Below are positions 12,501-24,300 of a stretch of 64,000 nt of DNA, piece by piece. How positions within the stretch are numbered: position 1 is the stretch's first letter; each line of letters opens with the position of its first letter. Made by a program: the position numbers and the translations under genes. Below the pieces are notes generated by a model. The model saw nothing but the letters and a program-made list of their open reading frames with translations. It was not told where the DNA came from and made no database searches. Origin of the DNA: Okapia johnstoni (lineage: Eukaryota > Chordata > Mammalia > Artiodactyla > Giraffidae); assembly GCA_024291935.2 (NCBI GenBank), contig CM044312.1, positions 45,395,001 to 45,459,000 of the forward strand. Direction: 5' to 3'.

Positions 12501-12757
12501 GGAAGGGGGAAATAATAAAATAATTGAATATATTGTTTTACTTTCTTTTGAAAAATATGTAATTCCCCCCCCCCACTTTATTGATGTGTAATGTGTTATA
12601 AAGGTAGCATCTCTTCCTACATTTGAATCTGCTGTTTATTTAACATGAAGTAAAAACTTCTATAATTTGTGTTTGAGTCATTATTTCTTCTGTAGAATAA
12701 CAAAAATGCAACCAAGTATTGATAGATTTTACAGGTCTAATTTGCATATTGAACGAT

Positions 12758-12813
12758 TCATGAATCCGTCAGCATTCCATCTAGCTCATGAATCCGTCAG
12801 CATTCCATCTAGC
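12758..12813 (+). repeat. Perfect 28-bp tandem duplication
   Basis: 12758-12785 and 12786-12813 are identical (starting TCATGAATCCGTCAGC). Confidence 0.97.
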
Positions 12814-13043
12814 AAGCAGAAAGGGGCTCCGGAGGCTTGCAGAGAGGGAGAGGTTTTCAAAGGCAAGACAAAGAAGCCATAAACAAACAAAAGGATTATT
12901 TCTGGTTTAGGTAACCTCCCTATAGGGGACAGAAGGGATTACCTCATCTTCCTTTGGGGGGTTGAAAGCGTGACCTCATTGGTACTGACTAGAAAATTCC
13001 ACACTGATTAGGATTGCAATCTTGGGAAAGGTTGTAATGGCAG

Positions 13044-13257
13044 TGCGTGCTGAGTCTCTTCAGTCGTATCGGACTCTTCAACCCCATGGACTGTACCCCG
13101 CCAGGCTCCTCTGTCCATGGGATTTTCCAGGCAAGAATACTGGAGTGAGTTGCCATTTTCTCCTTCGGGGGATCTTTCCGACCTGGGGATCAAACCCACT
13201 TCTGTGTCTCCTGCATTGGCCGGCGGGTTCTTTACCACTAGCACCACCTGGGAAGCC
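13044..13257 (-). mobile_element. Bov-tA SINE
   Basis: Reverse-complement Bov-tA with a perfect 12-bp target duplication TTGTAATGGCAG at 13032-13043 and 13258-13269. Confidence 0.96.
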
Positions 13258-13719
13258 TTGTAATGGCAGACTGGTTAGGAATTAAGTCTTGGTTTGAGCA
13301 CAAGTGTCTCTATGTTGGTCCTGTCATCTTTTTTTTTTAACACTTCTGACAGAATTATGGTGTTTATTTTTAAATGACTATTACTTCATAAAGTGTAAAA
13401 TTGGAAAAATTCAAACAATATGGAAATGTATCAGTGGAAAATAAAGCTCTTTGCCCCCTCTAACCCCACCTCCATCCCACTATCCAGATTTAAAATATTA
13501 AAGTTTGACCATGTGTTCTCTGTGATATTCTGGAACAGGTTTAAACTTCTCAGCTTCCTATTTTTACAGTTTGACTTGGTCTTTAGCGTCTCAGGGTGGC
13601 CAATACCCCATGGGAATTGCCGAGTTCCTCTGCCTTGGCTGGGAGAGGTTGGAAAACTCAAGCCGTTTGGAAAGAATTAAATTAAGACCAAAACTTTGAA
13701 CCATTTGTCTACATCACAC

Positions 13720-13855
13720 AGTTATGGAGGCAGCCTTGGGCAATGGGAAGACGAAGGTTGGGAAGTTGAGTTGACACTGGACTTGCCATCTCTCCCTTCC
13801 TTTGTGACCTAGGACAACTTAATCACTCCGACCTTCTGTATTCTTACCTGTAAAA
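13720..13855 (+). repeat. MIR fragment
   Basis: Phrases ctttgtgacctaggacaactta and ttcttacctgtaaaatg follow the MIR 3' half. Confidence 0.5.
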
Positions 13856-14052
13856 TGTGTGGTTAGTCACTCATCCGTGTTCAACTCTATGTGACCCCAT
13901 GGACAGTAGCCCACCAGACTCCTCTGTTCATGGAATTCTCCAGGCAAGAATACTGGAGTGGATTGCAATTTCCCTCTCCAGGGGAATCTTCCCAACCCAG
14001 CTCTCCTTCATTGCAGGCAGATTCTTTACCCGTCTGAAGCCACCAGGGAAGC
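13855..14052 (-). mobile_element. Bov-tA SINE
   Basis: Reverse-complement Bov-tA inserted into the MIR end, flanked by CCTGTAAA at 13847-13854 and 14053-14060. Confidence 0.92.
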
Positions 14053-15269
14053 CCTGTAAAGTAAGGACATTTAAATCTATTTCACAGGATGGTTGTGAAG
14101 TTTACACAAGGAAACAGAATGCTTTGTTGGAGAAATTCAGTCAGTTGGGGAGACAGAGAATATATAAAGGTCATGATGCAAGTGAGGTTAATGCCGGCAG
14201 GGAATTGTATAACTCACTGTGTAATGGGGGCCAAGAGCTGGGGCAAGAGCTGGTAGGTGATTTCTGGGCGGCATCGTGGAAGAGGAGTGGGACTTGGCAG
14301 GAGGATCTGGAAGGGGTGGAGGCATGGGGTCACTCTGCCTGCTCTGGGTTCTGTCCTCCCCAATACCACGTGGGACTGGGGGCCAGAGCTGGTGTTCTTG
14401 CTTTCTCATACTCCCTAGTGTTCCAGGGACGTTTTTAGAGATTCAGGAAACACTTGTGGATGATAATCATCTGGAAAAATGAGGTCAGACATACTTTATC
14501 AAAATAAAGGCAAATTCTGACTTTGCAGTCATAGCCACCTTTCCATTGTAAGGTACTTGTGTGTGCCTATAGTCAGGGGATTTAATTTTTTGGGGAGGAT
14601 GTGGGAGGGGGCAGGGAGTGGGTGTTAATTCCAATGAGCTGTTGTAATAAATGAAGGTTTAAGGAACAATAGACAATCCTAGGGATGTGCAGGGTCTGGA
14701 ATCGGCCGATAGGCTGCCTGCGTTGACTGTGGGTCAGAGTCAAGGTTCCAACCTTTGTCCTTCTTGAGGCCACACCATCTCTTATCTGAACTCTGGAGTA
14801 GTCTAAATGTCAAGGGAATGGGCTGTTGATAGTGATACTGGGTTGATAGTGAAACCGTCAGGGCCATTCTCAGTGGTGGATCTCTGGGTATCTTTTTCAT
14901 TCTCTCCATCTCAGTGCTAACCAGCATGTCCTGCTGTGCCTCATGGCCCCTCTGCTCCTCGACATCTCCAGCCCCTTCTGACTTTCCCAAGATTTCAACT
15001 CTGGCCTGACTCTGCCTGATCTTCAGTTTGAAGGCCTGTCATCATCCAGCTGCCTTGGTCTTGCCATGTCCCAAACTCCCAATCCCCAGGTGGACCGATC
15101 TTCATTCTGGTGTAGTCTGCAGGGGATGAGGTCGGGGAGGAGCAGAGATACACTTTTCAGAGACCCAGAGGGCAGGTTCTCAGTGAGAGTTTGGGCAGGA
15201 GACCCTGAGGGGCCTGTCTACTCCTGTATGGAGGTTCCAAATCACCAAGTGTTGTATCTTATTTTTCAG

Positions 15270-15316
15270 ATTGATCGTGTTCTGTGTTGAAGATGTTTCC
15301 AGAACAGCAGAAAGAG
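15270..15316 (+). CDS. SNX10: SNX10 first coding exon (5' UTR end plus codons 1-8)
   Basis: The acceptor ttatttttcag ends at 15269. The exon has 23 nt of untranslated leader, then ATG at 15293 and eight codons (MFPEQQKE), ending at a GTATGT donor at 15317. The ATG is chosen because it gives the exact N-terminus known for SNX10 and the exon ends in phase 0, matching the next exon. No in-frame extension upstream is possible without crossing the splice site. Confidence 0.93.
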
Positions 15317-18300
15317 GTATGTCTTAAGAAATCAGAAAATAAAGACTCCATGTGCTTTGACTCACTCCAGGTTGGTTCTTCGTTCTCTAACCACAAGTCT
15401 GTAGAGGAAAGTCAAGATACCATAGGGCATCGTAGAAGGGGGGCTAATGAAAGAACAAAGCATTTGTCTTCCTGCACCTACACCCCCTCTCCCCAGCATC
15501 GCTGCAGCCATCTTGGCCCTTATTCTTTGGTTCCAGTGGCTGAGCTTTCTCTCTGCTCACTCCCATCCACTGCTTCTGAAAGGATCTTTTTCCATGACTC
15601 AGAATTCTCCCAGGCTCTGCTCCCCACTTTGCTTTGAACAGTCTCCCTTTGCCCTGCTGTCTTGGGTTTTCTGCTCCATTACTTAATTCTGAATTCCCCC
15701 ACCTTTGGTAACCATCCAGGGTAACTGTCTGCCACTAGTTTCAGTTTTGCCCTGCTTGTTGCCTCTTAGATCTCTGGGATTGGTTTCACATAATTTGGGG
15801 AAGGCTGTCCCTTCCCCATCCCAGCCTGACCTCCCAGGCTTCCGACCCCAGCTTCCTGAGTTGCAGTCTGGCCGGGGGTTGGGTAGGATGACCAGCACAC
15901 CAGCCCTGGGTTGAGGGTTCTCCCTTGGAAGAACCTGTTTGTCTGCCCTGCTGATTGTCGTTACAAGGTGAGCTGAATGAAACTCAGTAGTTTTGCTGGA
16001 CCTTTCCAGGTTCGATCACACGTGTACACACAACAGTTTCAAGTATACACACATAGTTGCAGACACAGTCAAAAACGGCTGCATGGTCCTTAGTTTTCAC
16101 TTTGCCCAAATGTAAAGGCCTAAACAATTCATTTCAGAGAATCCTTCCAGAAAACTTCTTTGCTAGATCTTTCATTCTTTCTTTCAGCCCCGTATTTGAG
16201 TTCAGGATCTCTTCAGTAGTCCAGCCCACTTCCATACTTGTATTCCAGGCTGCCCCCTACCCCATTTTCAAAGGCAGTGTTTTTGTTTTTAGCTTTTAAA
16301 AATCGGTATAACACATGTAAATTGCAGTAAATGCATAAAATGCCCTTATCTTATGTATGCAGCTCAGTAGGTTTTCACTTATGTGTACAACTGTGTAACC
16401 ACCACTCAGCTCAAGGGATGGATGCTTCCAGACCCCAGAAGGTACCTTGTATCCCTTTCCAGTCAGTCTCCTAACATCCTCACAGAGTGAGCTCCACACA
16501 ATACCATGACCAGGGATGCTTTTTCCTTGTCTTTGTATTAAACAGTACTGGGACCAAGCTGCTTGCTTCAGGAAGCACCTTCTCTGTGAAGCTGGCCAAA
16601 CTGCAAGTCCTCACTGCCGTCACTTCCAGTAGTGATTTCAAGTTCAGGGGTTCCCCAGACCAGCTTCAGTTTTGATTATTCACAAGAAAGACTCACAGAA
16701 CTCACTGAGAGCAGTTACATTCATGGTTATAGTTTATTACAGAGCAAGGATACCAGTTAGGATCAGCTAAAGGGAGGGATGCCGAGGGTCAAGCTGGGGA
16801 AGGGTCCAAATGCAGAGCTACTGGGTGTGATAGTAGCTCTCCTCTGTATGATAATGCCTAAGAGAAGCTCCTCGGAGCCTTTGGTGTCCAGAGATTTCAC
16901 TGAGGCTCATCCTGCCTGCTGGAGAAGACTCTCTAGAGTCCCTTGGACTGCAAGGAGATCAAACCAGGATATTCAAATATTGATCTGAATCCTAAAGGAG
17001 ATCAACCCTGAATATTCCTTGGAAGGACTGATGCTGAAGCTCCAATACTTTGCCCACCTGATTTGAAGAGCCAACTCATTGGAAAAGACCCTGATGCTGG
17101 GAAAGATTGAAGGCAGGAGAAGAAGAGGGCGGCAGAGGATGAGCTGGTTAGATAGTATCACTGACTTAATGGACATGAACTTGCACAAACTCTGGGAGAT
17201 AGTGGAGGACAGGAAGGCCTGGCGTGCTACAGTCCATGGGGTCTCAGAGTCAGACACGACTTAGGGACTGAACAACAACAACAACATCCTGCCTGTGTGG
17301 CCAATCTCTAGTGTCCACTCCTCCTGGGATCAGGCTAATACCTTTAGTCTCCAGTTCCTCCAGAGGTCATAGCTCATACAGCATGACCTTAATTAAGCCT
17401 CCAACATATTCACATTGTTAGACTGTCCAGTGGTCAAAGCCCAGACAAACAAAGATACTCTTGTCAGTTAGGACATTCTGAGGGCCTAGGGATCACCTCT
17501 CAGTAGTCAGTGGCAGAGGCCAGACCTCCCTTCAGGTAAGCTGAATGCTTCACTAAGCACCTGTATCAGCCTGAGCCCTGGGCAGGCTATGCCAAAGGAG
17601 CATGGCTGTGCTGACAGCCAGCATTATTCCAAAGACATATTTTAAAAATTATTCTCTTGGGGGGAAAAGCTACCCATGAAAGCAACAGAGACTTTTTTTC
17701 CAATTAGAAGAAGCATTTCTTTTTCTTTTTGACTTGGCTGGTTTAATCGCTTGATTTTTAGTTTTAATTAGATTTTAATCGTTAATTTTTAGTTCATTTC
17801 AATTCATAAAAACTAGACACAAATTTTAACCAACTACATAAAGAAAGCATTTTATTGACCTTGCAAAGTCCTTTATTATAAATAATTACATAATATTATA
17901 ACATTAAGGTTATATAACATTATACCTTAATGTTATTATAACATTAATGTTTCTCTGGTGGCTCAGTCAGTAAAGAGACCGCCTGTAATGCAGGAGACCT
18001 GGGTTCCATCCCTGGGTCGAGAAGATTCCCTGGAGAAGGAAATGCAGCCCACTCCAGTATTCTCGCCTGGAGAAACCCATGGCCAGAGGAGCCTAGTGGG
18101 CTACAGTCCATGGAGTTACAAAGGGTTGGACATGACTGAGCACGCAGCACACACAGAGTGTTAATGCAACTGCATAATGTTAAAGAATTTTAAACTGGAA
18201 AGTCCTTCAACTGAAAAGGAAAATACCCATAAGGAGAAAGAGGTATAATGTCTCGAAATTTACTTTGGCCTCTGCCAGCAAGAAACCAACACAGCAAAGT

Positions 18301-21300
18301 GAGATTCTCAATGTACCATAGCACATTCATGTTCATCACCTATCAGTTCATTTTCTGCATGTGGTCAGAATGACTTCCTGGCTTCTAACACGTTGCTCTT
18401 AGAACAAAGTACAAATTCCTCAATGTGGTTTCTAAGGCCCCAGATGATCTGACCCTGCTTCTTTCCCCAGGCTCGTCTCCCACCCTTCCTCCACCCAGCA
18501 CCCATCTCACTCCTTATTTCAGAGACTTTATTGCTCTGCTAGCCCTGGGCTCTTGCGCTTTCACAGATGTTTTTCCCACTGCTTTCACACCACCTTGGCT
18601 GGCTGACTCCTTATTTTTCAGGCCTCAGCTTATAAATCAAGAAGAGGCTTTCCTCAAGCCTCAGTTATCAACGTATTTTTATCTCAGCACCTACCCAGCA
18701 GCACCCTGGAGTCAGTGCCAGTTAGCGTGGAGGAGGTTTTGGTGGAGACTTTAAATATCCTAGTGGCTGGTGGCTGTTTAGTAGAAAATAATTCAATTCC
18801 CCCCCAGCAGGGTATGTAAGGGCTGAATGCAGTATCCCTAATTATTCTAGAATCCGGACCCATGGGGCAATGTGTGTATAAGCACTTTGCACTCAGTACC
18901 CACAGGGGACGTTGCTAATTAATCGTGAGGTTAGCACATGGATTGAGACCTAGTTACCATCCTTGTTCAAGATGCATACTGGGGAACTCCCTGGCAGTCC
19001 GATGGTTCGAGCTCCAAGCTTTCACTGCTAGGGCCCGGGTTCGATCCCTGGTTGGGGAACTAAGATCCCACAAGCCATGCAATGTGGCAAACAAAAGAAG
19101 TTTAAGATGCAGACGGCCCTGGACTGACATTTTGGTTCCACCTAACTGGTAGTGCCAGCCTAGAAGTTTGGTAAATTTTTCTTTTAAAGATGGGGGGGGT
19201 GGAGTGGGGAGTCAATTGCACTCTCTTGTTAAAATAGCTTTATTACTGCAATAAATCTAGAGAGAGGAGAGCAGGGAGGGAGAGGCTCCCTTGTTAGTTA
19301 AACATGTTCCATTTGCACATTGGTTTGAATTCCCACGAGAGCAGTATCCGTGCTGATGGATCTTCCCCATAAAAAGGCCTTGGCACTGGGCCATTGTAAA
19401 ATTAAAATGAATTCAGATTCATTCATGCATGCAGCTTTAATTTACAATTAAAATATTATGGTTACATATTTTAATAAGAATAATTAGATGGACCCAACTG
19501 AATCAACTCTTCTGTTTAATGAGACAGAACCCAGAACCCTTATGAAAAGGCAGGTGGCTGTGACAGGAAACACGTTTCAGATGGTGTCTTTTGTGGAGTC
19601 AGGCATTTTTGTTCTCTGTATATTCTAATGTCCAGAATGAACAGTTTGAGTTTTCTACATTACTAAGGCCCTTTGGCTCCAGCTACATGGAGCTCATCTT
19701 ATGTGATATGTAAATAAGCAGTTTACAGTCTTTCATGGAGTCTGACATTCTAGCCCCTCCAAGGAACTGGGTTTGTTCCTCTGCCCAGAGCTTTCTTGGT
19801 GTAAGTGAGACAGTGTTGTGTATGTGATGTGACAGGAAGGGTGTGCTGAGACCTCTTTGTGTGTGTGTGTGTGTGTCTCCCCAGCTCTCCTGAATCATGA
19901 TGGCTGAGTTTAACTTCTAGAGATTCATGCCTTTTGGATAAGAGTTTTTATTCCTTCAAAAGGTACATACTTTATATTGGATATAATGTCAATTACCTTT
20001 TATTGGGGCTTCCCTGGTGGCTCAGATGGTAAAGAATCTGCCTGCAGTGCAGGTTCGTTCCCTAGTTGAGAAGATCCCCTAGAGAAAGGAATGGCTACCT
20101 GCTCCAGTATTCTTGCCTGGAGAATTCCAAGGACAGAGGAGCCTGGTGGGCTACAGTGCATGCGGTCACAAAGAGTTGGACACAGCTGAGTGACTAACAC
20201 TTTCCACTTCACTTCACCATTTATTGACACTTGAGTGACAATAAATCCATTAGCTCTGTGGCAGGAGGTACCCTGAGCAGGGCAGAACCAAGTGGGTCTG
20301 GGAAAGTTCTAGGCACCATGAGGACCCAGCCACTCAGGCCCCTACAGGGAGAGATAGGAGGGAGGTGCTGCTATTTTGGATGTGTTGGCTCTGAGCTTGA
20401 CACTTAGATGTCCAAGATATACTTAGGCTGACTGATGGTAACGTTTTGGGCTTGCTCTAGGAAAGCATGTTTTTAATGTTAATTTCTGATTGGAAACTGA
20501 CTAAGCTGGAACCCATGAATAATATTAAAGAATATCCATAAGCAAGGCCTCCACCTGGTGTCTTGCGATGCTGGGGACTTTAGAATGGAAGCAATAAGAC
20601 AAGATATGACCCTTTCCCAATCGCCATAAATCAATTTGTTTTTCCTTCCTCCTTTTCTCCCTACATATGTGATGTGTAATAATCAGGGAAACTGGGTATA
20701 GGATAGGATAGATGGGAATCCTCTGTTATCTTTGAACAGTTTTTCTGTATGTTTCAAACTGTACTAAAATAAACAATTTGTTTTAAAACAAATAACATTG
20801 AGTTTTATGTGCTCACACATAAAGATTTCTAAAAGATTGTGCAATGAATAAACCAAGGTATGAAGCAGTATTTATGGTGTGCTCCCATTTGCATGAAAAA
20901 TTTTATATTCATGTGTGTGTATATATATGTACAGGAGGCTTCCCAGGTGATGCTGGTGGTAAAGAACCTGCCTGCCAGTGCAGGAGATGCAAGAGACTCA
21001 GGTTCAATCCTGGGTTGGGAAGATCTCTTGGAGAAGGAAATGGCAATCCACTCCAGTATTCTTGCCTGGAAAATTCCATAGACACAGGAGCCCGGAGGTC
21101 TGCAGTCCATGGGGTTGCAAAGAGTTGGACACAAGTGAGCACATACATATATAGACACATATATATGTTGCTGCTATATATGTTGCTGCTGCTAAGTCAC
21201 TTCAGTTGTGTCTGACTCTGTGCAACCCCATAGACGGCAGCCCACCAGGCTCCCCCATCCCTGGGATTCTCCAGGCAAGAACACTGGAGTGGGTTGCCAT

Positions 21301-24300
21301 TTCCTTCTCCAGTGCACGAAACTGAAAAGTGAAAGTGAAGTTGCTCAGTCGTGTCTGACTCTCAGCAACCCCATTGACTGCAGCCTACCAGGCTCCTCCA
21401 TCCATGGGATTTTCCAGGCAAGAGTACTGGAGTGGGTTGCCATTTCCTTCTCTGACATATATATGCTACTTATGTATATAGTATTATATATATGTGGCAC
21501 ATATATATATGCTATATCCATATATATGCTAGTTATACATATAATATTAAAAATATATAAAAGTCCTAGATAGGTAGGCAAGAAACTGGGAGTACAGTTG
21601 GAGGGGGACTTCATTTTCATGGTGTTATCATCTGAAATTGCAATTGTATCTCTCTTTCTAATTACATAATATTTTATTTTTATAATAATGAAAAAATCTT
21701 GTTTTCCAAAGGTAGATAAGTATTAGGACGTCATTATGTTAGTGGTGTCAGTACAGGCTGAACTCATGGTTAGCTCTTTTAGATTCACGTTGCTGACTTA
21801 CTTTCACTTTCAGATGCCTTATGTGTCTCTTCGTAAAGCAGACCCCTTGAAATGAGTTCCATCCCTTTTTCTCTTCCTTTCTTGCTTCTCTTCTTTTACT
21901 GGTTTTAACTTTTCATTATAAATTTTAAACATATACAAAGTAGAAAAATATAATGAACCCTTACATACTTAAGAGTTCAACAATTAACACATTATTAATT
22001 CATGACCAAGCCCCACCCCCACCCATTTCCTTCTGCTACCACCCGGTGAATTATCTGAAATGAATTTTAGGCATAATGTAATCTCATCTGTAAATATTTC
22101 AGTATGCATTTCTAACAAATGACCCTTCTTAGAAACACACCACGTTATCACACCTTAAATAACTAACATTAATTCTTTTATACCATCAAATATTCAGTGT
22201 TCAAGTCTCCTTGATGATGTTGAAAAAAGTTTTGTATATTTGGTTATTCTAATCCTGATGCAAATAAGGAATACACATGGCATTTGGTTAATATATTGCT
22301 TAAAACCTCTTATTCTGCCCTTTTTCCCCCTTGTGCAATTTATTTGTTGAAGAAACTGCATCTTTTGACCTGTAGACATTTTCATATTCTGGATTTTGCT
22401 GATCTTTCGGGTTTAACACAGGTTGGCAATTATTTCTTGTTGTAAAAGGTGAGTCTTTTTCCACTGGACTTTTCCTAATGTGTTATGAGATGCAGAAAGG
22501 TAACTGTACTTAATTCTGGACGCCGCTTGTATAGAGAAACTTGCAACATCACAAATTATTATAATTCATGTAAAAGGCAAAGCTCACTATAGTTATTTAT
22601 CCTGAAGCAATAAAAGCTTTCTTAAAAGTCATCATTCAAAACTGCCAGAGCATGGCATTTAAACCTACGTCAAGCTATAAAGTGACAAGTAACATCCCTT
22701 GTAGTATGTCTTTTAGGTTATTTATCATAACTGTTATCAGGAAATAAAGGAAGGTTACTTGGTACATTTCTTCTGCCTTTCAAGCATGTTATTTGTAAAA
22801 GGATGTAGTTTGTGTGAAATGGGCTAAATTTTAGTTTTGAGATTGTTATGTGGGAATCCTGGCTAGAACCCTGGTGAATAAGGTGTTGGGTTAAATTCTG
22901 TTCTCTGCTGGCACTGAGCCAGGGCTCAACACATTTTAATTGAGTGAATGAGTCTTCCAGTTCAAATACATGAACATATAAAATGGTATATACTTTGGAA
23001 TAGGAAAAAAATGTTCTGAGAAAGGGAGCACTAAATGAAACAAGTTTTCATTTTTGTGATAGAAAATTCTCATCAAGGCTATAAAAAACTGAAACTCACT
23101 AGCACCTAACACCTTGTGCTTTGGGTGTTAGCTTTTGTCTCTATTCATCTTTTTGTAATCTGAATAAATGTTTTTTTCAGTTAACACAGTTATGTTTACT
23201 GTACTATAAAGATTAAAGCTAGACTACAGTGAAGATTTAAAAAGTATACCTGTCAAGATGACTAAAATAAAAAAAATAGTGATAATACCGTTAGAAACTG
23301 ATATGTATGTAGTGACATATCATTGTGGTATTAATTTGCGTTTCCCTAATGGCTTCCTGGGTAGCTCAAATGGTAAAGGCTCTGCCTGCAATGCGGGAGA
23401 CCTGGGTTTGATCCCTGGGTCGGGAAGATCCCCTGGAGAAGGGCATGGCAGCCCACTCCAAAATTCTTGTCTGGAGAATTCCATAGACAGAGGAGCCTGG
23501 TGGGCTACAGTCCATAGGGTCACAAAGGGTTGGACACGACTGAGCGACTAACACACACACACACACAATGGCTAATGATTTTGAACATCTTTTCATGTGC
23601 TTCTTTGCTGTCTGTATGTCCTCCTTAGTGAAATGTCTCTTCATGTGTTTTGCCCATTTTCTAGTTGAATTCTTTTTTTTTTTTTTTTTAAACGTTGGGT
23701 TTTGAGAGTTCTTTATATATTCTAACTACAAGTCCTTTGAGGAATTAGTGATTTGCAGATATGTTCTTGCAGTCTGTAATTTGTCTTTGCAGCCTCTTTG
23801 CAGGAGGTGCTGAGCAAAGGTTATTAATTTTGGTGAGGTAGAATTTAGCTCTCTTTCCTTTTTTTAAAAAAAAAAAAACATTTAAAATGATTTATTTATT
23901 GTATTTTATTTTTTTGTCTGAAGTGTGTGGCATGCAAGATCTTAGTTCCCCAACCAAGGATCAAACCTGTGCCCCCTGGATTGGAAGTGCTGAATCTGGA
24001 CAAGTCCTTAGCTCTCTTACCTTGTATGAATTATACTCTTGGTGTCAAATCTGGAGCTTTTTGTCTAACTGTAGGTTGCAAAGATTTTCTCCTATATTTC
24101 TTTTCTAAAAGTTTTATTGTTCATTCAATCACTAACTCATGTCCCACTCTTTGTGACCCCATGAACTGCAGCATACCAGGCTTCTCTGTCCATCACTCGC
24201 TCCCTGAGTTTGCTCAAGCTCAGGTCCATTAAGTCAGTGATGCCATCCAACCATCTGATTCTCTGTTGCCCCCTTCTCCTCTTGCCCTCAATCTTTCCCA

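Larger units (their letters stand above)
1..15269 (+). other. 5' intron (or upstream region) of SNX10 with many repeats
   Basis: No coding exon is recognisable left of 15270. The human gene has a long 5' intron after an untranslated first exon, so this is read as intron. Individually listed SINE, L1, L2 and MIR elements fill much of it. Stretches 1-300, 1100-2340, 10170-11080, 11330-12750, 13270-13720 and 14060-15269 showed no recognisable gene or recent repeat. Confidence 0.6.
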
